DNA of 44,761 nt from Zygnema cylindricum (GCA_037447655.1 JBBHKE010002370.1:57559-102319); one strand, 5' to 3'. Counted from the stretch's first letter, positions 1 to 8,329 are shown. Notes: generated by a model from the letters alone, not told the origin. A program made the numbers and translations.

Positions 1-676
1 CGATAGGACTCCAAATGCGCTTTAAATATGATCAATCCCCTAATAAATGATTTTCCATATACGGCCGGTGTTCTAAACTAGGATCATATACGGCCGGCTG
101 TCTATCATCTATCGGCCATCGGATTCGGCAATTCAGATCTTCATCAGAATGCGTAACATATCATGCTATTAATTAATTTGTAATTAAACATCCTATTTAG
201 TAAATTGATATTAACAATTGCCCTATGTATCTAGACCATACATTTTCATGCTTAACGCCATGCCTATTCTTTAGTTTTGGCGCGTATCTAAAGCATTCGC
301 TTTGTTTATGGCGCGTACATAAATAATGCCGATGCTAGTAAATTAATGTTTAATTAATTATCGTACTATACAATGCGTAAGACTACTTCTAGACTTAACG
401 GCTTAGGCTACCGGCTATCTACTATCTGTCGGCCGGCATATACTAGGATCAAATCTTGTGGCCGGCATATACCTTTTAGTAAATAATCCCCTAACTAGTA
501 TAAATTTCGCGTAAACCTCAGGATAGCCTAGGTAGCCATGGCTCTAGCTTCCTCTCCAATTTCTTAGTGACTGCGACAAGTTTGAGAGTTTAAAGAGAGA
601 AGTTAGAGGTAGACTGCCTCGGCTTCTTTATTTCTATTCAGACCTAGAAAATACTTTAAAACCATTAATTTCTACA
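1..676 (-). repeat. Partial LTR, G-type family, cut by window start
   Basis: Read on the minus strand, this begins TGTAGAAATTAATGG at 676 and continues through AGTATTTTCTAGGTCTGAA, a CCATGGCTACC block near 540 and a tRNA-like block. It matches the start of the LTR at 38979 over roughly the first 300 bp, then diverges. The far end lies outside the window. It could be a solo LTR or a 3' LTR: the adjacent minus-strand sequence (677 upward) has no obvious polypurine tract, so I do not assign the neighbouring protease fragment to it. The part below 360 is AT-rich with repeated CGGCCGTATATG-type motifs and matches nothing else here. Confidence 0.75.
375..470 (+). other. tRNA-like module, antisense to LTR
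   Basis: GATCAAATC at 447-455 fits the Pol III B-box core GWTCRANNC. It is preceded by ACTTAACGGCTTAGGC, an A-box-like stretch shared with the modules near 39210, 27240 and 34590. It runs on the strand opposite to the LTR. No cloverleaf can be drawn convincingly, so this is a relic or mimic, not a tRNA gene. Confidence 0.4.
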
Positions 677-816
677 CAACCGGCTTTGATCATATGCTTT
701 AGATTCTGCTCTGACGTATGGCACCTACGATGATGTCATAACGTCACATCACCCTTGATTTTGACGATTTGTCCAATGATGCCGTCATCACGACGTTTTG
801 ACTTTGGACGCCTCTA
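677..816. other. No feature seen
   Basis: This stretch lies between the LTR end and the protease remnant. Its minus strand continues the protease frame for only a few codons before stops. Nothing else is recognisable. Confidence 0.5.
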
Positions 817-1218
817 TTAAAGACGACTATGGAATGCATCAGACACTTCGCCCTCACCGATTCTAACTCCATCAAATCGTTCAATTTTGATCGTGGAATC
901 TCTCAAGGCGTACACGCTCGCGCCAAATTTTTGGATTTGTGGTACGCTCAAAAGATTCGCTGAGCCGCCCGAAATATAGAGCACGTTCAAAAGCTTTATT
1001 TCAGAGATTCGCTTAGATCTATTTGGATGTAGCGAAATCAAGTCAAGTCGTACGGTACCAACCGTACCAATAGAAATAACTTGACCACTAGCGACCGTAA
1101 TAATTTTCGGTACGGTTAAAGTGCGCATTTCATCGAAAAGTGTGCCGTCCGTACATATGTGATGCGAAGCGCCGGGGTCAATAATCCACTCCTTCCATTT
1201 TGAAGGACGAAGATTCAT
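817..1218 (-). pseudogene. Copia aspartic protease fragment
   Basis: The frame contains W-I-I-D-P-G-A-S-H-H-I-C, the copia aspartic protease active site, with Pro where the family usually has Ser or Thr after the catalytic Asp. It then runs through the beta-rich body of a copia protease (a VTVASG-like strand, LLNVLYISGGSANLLSV). In an intact element this enzyme cuts Gag-Pol inside the particle. It overlaps the zinc-knuckle frame at 1178-1504 in a different frame, so a frameshift separates Gag from protease here; an ancient frameshift is more likely than programmed recoding, since no slippery site stands out. Integrase and RT do not follow. The sequence is unlike elements A to G, so this is another copia lineage. 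Confidence 0.8.
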
Positions 1219-1504
1219 TGATTACACTTAGCGTAGAGAAAGTAATCGGACCTTCGTCCCTCTCTTCATTTTCCCCAACGAAGTGTCCATGGCTGCCGAA
1301 TCGGTCGCCACGTCCACCACGCCCCCTTCTATCAAATCGGTCACCGCCACGTCCATTAAATCTGCGGTTGTCGCCGCCGCGACCGCCCTCAGATCTCGCG
1401 TAGCATTGGGGACTAATATGTCCCCATTTCCCACAATAGTGGCATTGTTTCTCCATAACCGGGCATGAGGAGGACATATGGCCAGCTTTATACATCGAAT
1501 GCAT
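1178..1504 (-). pseudogene. Copia Gag nucleocapsid remnant, zinc knuckle and RGG-rich
   Basis: A clear CCHC zinc knuckle, C-H-Y-C-G-K-W-G-H-I-S-P-Q-C, follows a damaged first knuckle (KAGHMSSSC lacks its first Cys pair). After it comes an RGG/RGD-rich stretch of about 30 residues (GRGGDNRRF, GRGGDRFDRRGRGG). Zinc knuckles bind genomic RNA in copia particles; the RGG stretch would add unspecific RNA binding. The upstream minus-strand DNA (1505-1660) is purine-rich and may be the eroded rest of gag, but stops interrupt it. Short and broken; surely not functional. Confidence 0.75.
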
Positions 1505-1664
1505 GTGACAGAAGACTGGTCTTGGAAAGGAGGTTGACCGGGAAAGTTTCCCCTCCTTTCGATGCTTCTTTCTCTTCCCCTAGATCGACCTCCTCTCCTT
1601 CTTCCCTCTCCTCTCCCACGGAGAAAATTTAGATCCGCGGGTTCTTTGGAGGTTGCATTCAGAG
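1505..1664. other. Eroded gag-flanking DNA
   Basis: Pyrimidine-rich on the plus strand (TCCTCTCC-type repeats). The minus strand would encode Arg/Glu-rich peptide interrupted by stops. I see no separate feature. Confidence 0.4.
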
Positions 1665-2195
1665 ATCCATCCGAGGTTTCTCAAAGCTAAGCCTTATGTC
1701 TATATGCTTGGCTTTAAAATGATGTTTAGGATTGGTAGCAATTGCAATTGCTGCCTGGTTATCAGAGGAAATATTTCGCACACCAGTCTTTATAAATTCT
1801 AATTCTTGAAGCAAAAAGTTCACCCACACCAAATCTATCACAGTTGCACATGATGCCATATACGCTGCCTCCATTTCAAGCTAAGCACAAACCTTTTGTT
1901 GTTTCCTGCTCTAGCATCATACACCCAACCCAACTTGGAAAACATATCCAGAAGTTTACATTCTGATTGGCACATCCCTCTAACTGGCATCACTCCAAGT
2001 GGTGATGTTAGTATTCTCCCCTCCGAGATTCAACCATAATTCCCTCGTTTCCACAAGATATCTCATTCCTTCTTGGCTGCCTCCTAATCTCTCTTCCTAA
2101 TGTTATTTAGACTTCTACTAAGATCTCCTAAAGTTGCCGCTATTTCCGGACGTGTATAGTTCATAAAGTAGATCAAGCTTCCCACACTCAAACAA
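1665..2195 (-). pseudogene. Copia RT C-terminus and RNase H remnant
   Basis: Minus-strand reading with frameshifts gives VGSLIYFMNYTRPEIAA near 2190, then RNase H: MEAAYMASCATVIDLVWV and DNQAAIAIATNPKHHFKAKH, matching the end of element A's polyprotein (7669-8170) closely. Several stops and frameshifts occur between 2040 and 1875, and the frame is lost after RLSF near 1680. RNase H would degrade the RNA of the RNA:DNA hybrid; the Glu and Asp of the motifs are still visible. This is the 3' end of an A-family element without LTRs. It is not continuous with the protease fragment next to it, which belongs to another lineage. Confidence 0.8.
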
Positions 2196-2197
2196 TG

Positions 2198-2470
2198 TCA
2201 CGCAATGTTACGTGGCAGCATAGTTGGACACCGGAGAAGACGGGCGGAGAAACCATGGCTCCTGAGCTGAAAACGTGAACTAAAAAGCCATGTCATACAA
2301 TAGCTGTATAAAAAGTACATCGACCATTGTACCTTCTTGTACTGTACAATTCTCTCATTGGTCATGGGTTTAGTAATAGGTTACTGTGAGTAGAGGTTAA
2401 GGGACTTAGTAATTTTGAGGCGCCTCTCTCCATGTGACCTTTGGTATAAATAGGTACAAACTATTTTAGG
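2198..2470 (+). repeat. LTR fragment, F-type
   Basis: This matches 34830-35100 of the F element 3' LTR: ACGTGGC near its start, GAGAAACCATGGCTCCTGAG, the GTAC-rich block (AAAAAGTACATCGACC), GGCGCCTCTCTCC, then a TATA-like GGTATAAATAGG at about 2441. It covers late U3 up to the TATA box and stops before the leader hairpins. Confidence 0.75.
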
Positions 2471-2934
2471 TACACACTAGTACAAGTTAAGTACCGTTGA
2501 GTTTAGATATTGACCGTCAATATGTCGAACAACTTTGACTTGCGAAACATTGTAACAATCGGTTAAAAAGGTGCCACACTTGCGAACGTCAACCGTCATA
2601 AACAATCCACACGGCCGGCCAAGGTTTACGGTAACGAAACTGCGGCAACCACATGTAAATAAAAGTGTTGCACGCAGACAGTTTCTCACTTTGTGTGAGC
2701 TCCACTCTGAGAGCACATGTTGGCTTTTAACTTACTCCAAAATTGATATCTAATAACGAATCTAAAATAGTGTGGCTTGATTTAGTTGCGCGTGACGACG
2801 CGCATATTTTCCTTTAGTTTTATCAATATTTTTATGCGGGTCTGTTTTCTTATCATGTACAAATTTTATTTCGTTTCATGCGTGCGTTTAGAACGCTTGG
2901 TACCTCTATCGGCTACACTATGGGAAAGATACAC
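2471..2934. other. Unassigned flank with one arm of an inverted repeat
   Basis: No gene. A 26-bp segment at 2885-2910, including AACGCTTGGTACCTCTAT, recurs inverted at 9522-9547 on the other side of element A with two mismatches. The pre-insertion target was therefore flanked by inverted arms, perhaps the ends of a small DNA element. Confidence 0.5.
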
Positions 2935-2939
2935 CTAAA
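2935..2939. repeat. Target site duplication, left copy
   Basis: CTAAA directly precedes the 5' LTR, and the same five bases follow the 3' LTR at 9377-9381. Five base pairs is the usual copia integrase spacing. Confidence 0.93.
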
Positions 2940-3139
2940 TGTTGAAATTTATAGATTTCTAGAGTATTTTCTAGGTTTAAATATGGTTTTATAAAAGGAA
3001 AAAGAAAAGGACGGACAGCCTGCCTCCACCTCCGCTCTCTAGCCCCCATACTTGCTGTAGTCACTGAAGGAAAGAGAGAGAGGTTGATCCATGGCTGCCT
3101 TAGTTCAACAGACAGCTATTTTTAGTAGGTTACTAAAAA

Positions 3140-3240
3140 TATACTTGACGGACCAGAGATTTGATCCCGGTACCTGCGGTTCGTCAAATCGTCCGGTAGC
3201 GGTCAGCTTTATCCTAATAGACTAGGACCAATGCTAAGTG
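3140..3240 (-). other. tRNA-like module in U3, antisense
   Basis: On the minus strand, GATCAAATC (complement of 3158-3166) fits GWTCRANNC. It is preceded by AAAGCTGACCGCTACCGG, an A-box-like stretch. The same arrangement lies at the same place in LTRs D, F, G and the copy at 1-676. The 3' LTR holds the second copy (8530-8630). Confidence 0.4.
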
Positions 3241-3617
3241 CTATGGTATGTGATAGATATATATTTAGTTCGAAAGGATAAAGTTCATTTAACTAAAACT
3301 GTTTACGGCGTACATATATACAGATTTATAAAGTACGTCGTACGACGCTAATTCAAAACGGATACCACGCATTTTATTTCTACATCGGAACAAATATCGC
3401 GCAAGTATTTATTCCGGCCAAGATTACGTTTCGCATATAATCCAACGGCGCACATCATCGCCGAAATCCCGGAGTGGTCACTTTGGCATTTAGTGACGTG
3501 GCATCACCTGGCGCCACGTGGGGAGACATCATTCGGTCGCGGGAATTCCGAGGAACGTACGGATGAGTGGAAAGTATACACGCGTCCACTAATGGCCTTG
3601 TCGTACAGAGGCCGTAC

Positions 3618-3645
3618 AGAAAGTACATCGGCAGTAGTACTTTCT
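3618..3645 (+). promoter_or_regulatory. GTAC-centred inverted repeat in U3
   Basis: AGAAAGTAC and GTACTTTCT form 9-bp inverted arms around a 10-bp centre, about 120 bp upstream of the TATA box. The same block, with AAAGTAC and GTACTTT, is kept in LTR D (minus strand, near 26835) and LTR G (near 41270), and loosely in F and at 2310. GTAC is the core bound by plant SBP-domain factors, so a binding-site role is a reasonable inference, untested. Confidence 0.5.
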
Positions 3646-3765
3646 AGTACTATACAGTTTTGTGATTGGTTCGTACAGGCAGTAGATAGGAGCTGTGAGA
3701 GGGAATTAGGAAAAACTAGGACTTAGGAAAATTTAGGTAGATAGTCCTCTCTCTCAGAGAGTTTG

Positions 3766-3772
3766 TATAAAT
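3766..3772 (+). promoter_or_regulatory. TATA box of element A
   Basis: TATAAAT in the context GAGTTTGTATAAATTGGC. LTR D keeps it (GTTTGTATAAACTTGGC on the minus strand). Transcription would start some 25-35 bp downstream, placing the hairpins and the gag start in the RNA leader. Confidence 0.7.
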
Positions 3773-3836
3773 TGGCATCTTTGCCATCCTATAACTTATC
3801 GCCTGGTTGGCCGTTTTCAGTGATTCTTTTTTCTAC

Positions 3837-3871
3837 GGACTCAAGGGAGTCCAGGCTACACAGGGGTGCAG
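3837..3871 (+). other. Twin leader hairpins with ARGG loops
   Basis: Hairpin 1 is GGACTC-AAGG-GAGTCC (3837-3852), a perfect 6-bp stem. Hairpin 2 is CTACAC-AGGG-GTGCAG (3856-3871), with one A-C mismatch at 3858/3869. In related LTRs hairpin 2 is perfect, with compensating bases at that pair. The position, between the predicted transcription start and gag, is where retroelements keep packaging or dimerisation structures. Confidence 0.7.
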
Positions 3872-3966
3872 TCAAATTGTCAGTTTGCCTTCTTGGGCAG
3901 CAGTGGTTGTGGCTTAAAGTGGGTTAGTTAAATACTATCTAGAGGCTTCCTGTATTCTGTGGTCCA

Positions 3967-5838
3967 ATGGAGGACACAGAATTGCAGGTTATGGGCCCAC
4001 CCTCTAGGGTGCCCACCTTCAATGGATCTGGGTTCATCTATTGGGAAGCCATGATGATGGGAGCTTTGTGTGAAAAACGATACTGGGGTATCGTCAGTGG
4101 ACAAGTGAAACGTCCACCTTCAGGAACTCCACCAGGATTTGGGGGAGTAAGGTTTCCTGCAACAACGGCTGCCTCGGCGGAGGAGGCAGATGATGGGGAC
4201 AGCAGTGTGTCCGAAAAGGGGAAAGGGAAGGAGACACCCCTTACTCCTATTGCCACAGTATCGAGAGCGGCAATTGTGAAGACCGTGGAGAACGATACTC
4301 AAATGTGGGAGGATGTAAACATGGCTGCCAAGAACTTCATTTTGAGGCACCTCACTCAAGGTTTGGCCACTCCTCATCTTCACATTTACAAGGCAGAGGA
4401 ATTGTGGGAGAGTTTGGTGGAGATTTATAGAGCTGGAACTATTCAGGAGCTCCAGTTGGCTGAGCAAAAGCTATTGAGTTACACTTACAAAGGAGGAAAG
4501 ATGTTAGATTACTGTAATGATCTTTCTTGTTTGTATATGGAAATGGAAAGTGCCGGGTGGACAGGTACAATGAAAATGAAAGTTAACACCCTTATTATGA
4601 AATTACCAGATGAGTTCGAAAACATAGTGTACCGAGTACAGGGAATGCCTGATAGTTCATGGAAATGGAACACAGTAGTCAGGATGATACTTGTGCAGGA
4701 AAACACGATGGAGATTAGGAGAGGAGGAAAGAGCATTCAAGCTCTAGCAGCAGGAGGGGACCGATGGGGGAAGGATCCGAAGAAACCTTATAGAGGGGAA
4801 AGAGATAATTCTGGGGGACAGAGGCCCCCAAAGGGTCTTTGTCATTATTGCAAAAAGCCGGGACACTTTATTGCAGATTGTGTCAAGTTGTCAGAGCTGA
4901 GGCTCCAAGAAAACCGTGGAGGGGGTTCTTCCGGAGGGAAGAAAAAGGCACTTGTGGTTACAAAAGTGTCAGGAGAAATCGAGGATGAGTCATCTGAGGA
5001 GGATGGGGAGCTTCTTCTTGACGAGAGTCTGGAGGAGAAGGAGATCCCTCGGAGGCAGAAGTGTGCCCTTGGAGCAATTCGGGAAGCTCCACAGGAAGGA
5101 TGGATCATCGACTCAGGTGCATCCATGCATATGTGCCGTGATAAAGAACTCTTCACTAAGCTACGAAAGATTCCTACTGTAGAGATAGAGTATGGGGATG
5201 GGAGAGTGGTTACTACAGATCTAGTGGGATCAGTAGATCTGAAAGTCTTAGTGGAGGGTAAGACCTCTATACTTACATTCTCAGATGTACTTTACATTCC
5301 TCAATTGAGTAAAAATCTTGTCTCTACGTCTGTGTTAGATGACAAAGAGTTTGATACCTTCACCAGGAAGGGAGTCTTTACAGCTAAGTATGGGAACGAA
5401 GTTTACTTCACAGCAGATAAGGGTAGCCAAGGAATGTTTAGGCTTAACTTGAGTAATGAAAAGAAGAATGCTTACTATGTTGGTGTTCCTAAGGTGATGA
5501 TTTGGCATAAGCGTTTGGGGCATGTGCATTTTGATAGGTTAAGGGAAATGAAAAAGCTTGGGGTAGTAGATGGCATTCAGTTTGGGGATAATGAAATAAT
5601 GGATGATTGTAGTGGTTGTGCTCAAGGTAAGGCTCACAGACTTCCCTTTCCCAAAGCCGCCACATATAGAGGTGAGAAAGTGTTAGATTTGGTCCACACA
5701 GATATTTGGGGACCTGCAAAAGTACCTTCGGTTGGAGGAAAGAGGTTTATGATCACAATAACTGATGACTGGTCTAGATACTCTAGAGTCTACTTTCTGA
5801 AAAATAAGTCTGAAGCATCCACTTACTTCAAAGAATAA
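3967..5838 (+). CDS. gag-pol: Gag, protease and N-terminal integrase of element A, ends at premature stop
   Basis: 623 codons. Residues 1-7 are encoded by the LTR and 8-11 by the primer binding site. Residues 1-290 form Gag, the capsid protein that assembles particles around the RNA. A CCHC zinc knuckle lies at residues 292-305 (C-H-Y-C-K-K-P-G-H-F-I-A-D-C). An acidic linker follows (SSEEDGELLLDESLEEKE). The protease motif W-I-I-D-S-G-A-S has catalytic Asp382. The HHCC zinc module of integrase shows His514, His519, Cys548 and Cys551. The integrase core starts with Asp579 in H-T-D-I-W-G. The frame then meets TAA at 5836-5838, inside the integrase core; the same frame resumes directly after it. 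The start is the first ATG downstream of the TATA box in frame with Gag; an alternative is the ATG inside the primer site at 3991. Confidence 0.93.
   Translation: MEDTELQVMGPPSRVPTFNGSGFIYWEAMMMGALCEKRYWGIVSGQVKRPPSGTPPGFGGVRFPATTAASAEEADDGDSSVSEKGKGKETPLTPIATVSRAAIVKTVENDTQMWEDVNMAAKNFILRHLTQGLATPHLHIYKAEELWESLVEIYRAGTIQELQLAEQKLLSYTYKGGKMLDYCNDLSCLYMEMESAGWTGTMKMKVNTLIMKLPDEFENIVYRVQGMPDSSWKWNTVVRMILVQENTMEIRRGGKSIQALAAGGDRWGKDPKKPYRGERDNSGGQRPPKGLCHYCKKPGHFIADCVKLSELRLQENRGGGSSGGKKKALVVTKVSGEIEDESSEEDGELLLDESLEEKEIPRRQKCALGAIREAPQEGWIIDSGASMHMCRDKELFTKLRKIPTVEIEYGDGRVVTTDLVGSVDLKVLVEGKTSILTFSDVLYIPQLSKNLVSTSVLDDKEFDTFTRKGVFTAKYGNEVYFTADKGSQGMFRLNLSNEKKNAYYVGVPKVMIWHKRLGHVHFDRLREMKKLGVVDGIQFGDNEIMDDCSGCAQGKAHRLPFPKAATYRGEKVLDLVHTDIWGPAKVPSVGGKRFMITITDDWSRYSRVYFLKNKSEASTYFKE
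3987..4001 (+). other. Primer binding site, initiator tRNA anticodon half
   Basis: GGTTATGGGCCCACC begins on the base after the 5' LTR. Its reverse complement, GGUGGGCCCAUAACC, is the anticodon stem-loop of plant initiator Met tRNA as I recall it. Drosophila copia, yeast Ty5 and some others prime from a cleaved 5' half of this tRNA. This site is also translated, as V-M-G-P-P of Gag. Confidence 0.85.
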
Positions 5839-7656
5839 AAAGCTTGGAGTGAGAAGTTGCATGAAACCCCTATTAAGAGGATAAGGAGTGATAATGGGGG
5901 GGAATATACCTCTAACCAGTTTGAGGAATATCTGAGAGATGAGGGAGTGCAACACCAGAAAACTGTACCATATAACCCGGAACAAAATGGGGTAGCTGAG
6001 AGGTTGAATCGAACACTAGGAGATAGTGCATGTAGTATGTTGGCAGACAAGAAAATAGGAAAGAGATTTTGGGCAGAGGCAATGAACTGTGCCAACTATA
6101 TTAAAAATAGAGTCCTTACCTCAGCTGTAAAGGGAGTGACACCTTATGAGAGATGGGTTGGAAGGAAACCAGATATCTCACACCTTAAAGTATTTGGTAG
6201 CCAAGTTTACAGTCTTGACACGGATAGGAAAAACTGGAAACTAGATGCTAAGGGAAAACCTGGATACTTTGTGGGATATGATGAGGATGTTAAGGGATAT
6301 AGAGTCTATGACTTAGCAAAGAAAGATATCATTCTGGTCAAACACTTAGTTGTCATGGATGAAGGGAAGTCATTTGACCCCTTCAAATATACAAAGAAGA
6401 TAAGGATCAGATTTGAGTCCGAAAGTGAGGAGAACTCAGTCGTTCCCGAAAAAGACATGAGTGAAACTGTGATTACAGATTCAGGGGAGATCGAAGATAC
6501 AGGAGACTCACCGGAAACCTCACATACTCCTATGGACTTCGAGGAGATGGAAGAAGCGGGACAAGATACGGTTTTTATGGACAGGGGAGCCGATGAGACA
6601 GTGAGAGGAAATCCAAGACTTCCATCCATTCCAGCTTCGGAGTTTGAGGGAGGAAGGAGGAGCAGCAAAAGGATACAGGAAAAACAAGCTGCCCATAAGG
6701 TAACTAAGCTATCTCACCCAGATGAGCCTCAGTCTTACTTAGAGGCAGTGAATAGTCCAGAGAAAGAAAGATGGATTAGAGCCATAAATGATGAGATGGC
6801 TTCTATCATGGAAGCAACTACGTGGGAACTAGCAGATTGCCCTCCAGACAGAAAACCTATTGGATGTAAATGGGTATTTAAACTAAAACTGAACCCAGAT
6901 AATACAATTGAGAGGTATAAGGCTCGATTGGTAGCAAAGGGGTTCACCCAAAAAGAGGGGATTGACTATGAGGAGACCTTTGCTCCAGTTGTTCGGTTCC
7001 CATCGGTAAGGATTCTCCTCAGTCTGGCCGCAGCGGAAGACATGGAAATTCACCAGATGGATATTAAGACTGCTTTTCTTAATGGTGAGTTAGAGGAAGA
7101 AATTTTTATGAGGCAACCCGAGGGGTTTGTGGAAGAAGGAGAAGAGAGCAAAGTGTGCAGGCTCATAAAGTCTTTATATGGACTGAAACAGGCTCCCCGA
7201 CAGTGGAACAAGAAACTAGATGAGTTTCTCACCGATCTGGGATACATCCGGATCAGCTCTGACCATTCTATCTATATGTTTGAAGATGAGAATGGTGTCA
7301 TTTTTATTGCAATTTATGTGGATGATCTGCTTGTGTTAAGTAAGTCTTTAGATAATATCAATAGGCTAAAGAAAGATCTTAGGGGCAGATTTGATATGAA
7401 GGATTTAGGGGAGGCAAAATATATTTTGGGGATCCAAATGGAGAGAGATAGAGGGAAGAAGATTATCAGACTTACTCAGAAAGAAGCAATAGGTAATATG
7501 CTTGAGAAATTCCAGATGGAAAATGCTAACAGTTGTACCACTCCCATGGACTTGAAAAAAGTAAGTGATGGGAGTGTAGAAGGAGGAGTGATGATCTTAG
7601 ACGATCAGATGAGTCTAGAGGAGAGAGAGTTCATGAAGTCTATTCCTTATAGATAG
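5839..7656 (+). pseudogene. gag-pol: Integrase core and reverse transcriptase of element A
   Basis: In frame with the upstream segment and separated from it only by the TAA. It carries the second and third catalytic residues of integrase, Asp at 5890 (S-D-N-G-G-E-Y) and Glu at 5998 (N-G-V-A-E), with the D35E spacing of the family. Then comes the integrase C-terminal region (KVFGSQVY, GKPGYFVGYDEDVKGYRVYD) and a variable acidic linker (6400-6600). RT follows: K-W-V-F-K-L-K-L, A-R-L-V-A-K-G-F, first catalytic Asp at 7060 (M-D-I-K-T-A-F), G-L-K-Q-A-P-R-Q-W, and the Y-V-D-D box at 7315-7326. TAG at 7654-7656 stops the frame between RT and RNase H. There is no ATG start after the TAA, so this part would not be made separately. 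Confidence 0.93.
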
Positions 7657-8316
7657 GTCGTAGGAAGCTTAATCTATTTTATGAACTGTACTAGGCCGCA
7701 CATAGCGGCAGCAGTTGGAGTACTCAGTAGGAGTCTTAATGATCCTAGGAAGAGAGATTGGGAGGCAGCCAAGAGAGTCATGAGATATCTGGTGGGAACT
7801 AGAGAGTTATGGTTGCATTTGGGAGGGGAGCATACTGATATCACCACTTGGAGTGACGCCAGTTATGGGGATGCACCTATGAGAAGATGCACTTCTGGAT
7901 ATGTTTTGTATGTGGGGGAAGGTGCTTGCTGTTGGAGCAGTAAGCAACAAAAGGTGGTTGCTCAGTCTACTATGGAGGCTGAGTATATGGCGTCGTGTTC
8001 TGCTGTAAAAGAACTAATGTGGGTGAAATCATTGTTACAAGAACTGGGATTTATGAAGGAGGGAGTGCATGAAATCTTTTGCGATAACCAAGCTGCAATT
8101 GCAATTGCAGCCAATCCAAAACACCATTTCAAAGCAAAACATATGGACATAAGATTAAGCTTTGTAAGAGAAAAAGTTGAAAATAAAACTCTAAATCTTG
8201 TGTATAGACCTGATGAAGAAATGGTGGCTGACATGATGACCAAACCTGTGCCCTCTCCTAAACTAAAATATTGTCGGGAAAAATGCGGGTTGAAAGAAAA
8301 ATTAAAATTAGACTAG
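7657..8316 (+). pseudogene. gag-pol: RNase H of element A
   Basis: Still the same frame, after the TAG. TRPHIAAAVGVLSRSL joins RT to RNase H. RNase H shows the first Asp in W-S-D-A-S-Y (7855), the Glu in M-E-A-E-Y-M-A (about 7981), the Asp in C-D-N-Q-A-A-I (about 8084), and the closing H-M-D-I-R and M-T-K-P-V-P typical of copia. It ends at TAG 8314-8316, 13 bp before the 3' LTR. RNase H removes the RNA template and makes the polypurine primer. All motifs are intact; the only damage is the stop before it. Confidence 0.93.
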
Positions 8317-8329
8317 AAAATAAGGGGAG
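8315..8329 (+). other. Polypurine tract of element A
   Basis: AGAAAATAAGGGGAG directly precedes the 3' LTR. It would be the plus-strand primer left by RNase H. Confidence 0.85.

Larger units (their letters stand above)
2940..3986 (+). repeat. 5' LTR of element A
   Basis: It starts TGTTGAAATTT and ends AATTGCA. Differences from the 3' LTR fall at 3055, 3201, 3324, 3591, 3621, 3844 and 3891. U3 carries a CCATGGCTGCC block, an antisense tRNA-like module, a G-box CACGTG (3515-3520) and a GTAC-rich inverted repeat. A TATA box lies near 3766. The last 20 bp already encode the start of Gag. Confidence 0.96.

Noticed and set aside
1200-1468. Plus-strand frames over the RGG-rich gag remnant
   Set aside because: Shadows of the minus-strand copia frames, kept open by the GC-rich repeat.
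3091-3225. ATG in good initiation context (CCATGGCTGCC) in U3, opening about 44 codons
   Set aside because: The block is conserved in all LTRs, but in D and G the frame stops within a few codons. It is more likely a DNA motif than a start codon.
3493-3726. 77-codon frame inside LTR A, repeated at 8883-9116
   Set aside because: It is repeated only because the LTR is; it lies in U3 upstream of the TATA box, has no homology I know, and is not kept in LTRs D, F or G.
5836-5838. Programmed stop readthrough between protease-integrase and RT in element A
   Set aside because: The stop lies inside the integrase core, not at a domain border, and relatives E and D do not share it; a random nonsense mutation is more likely.
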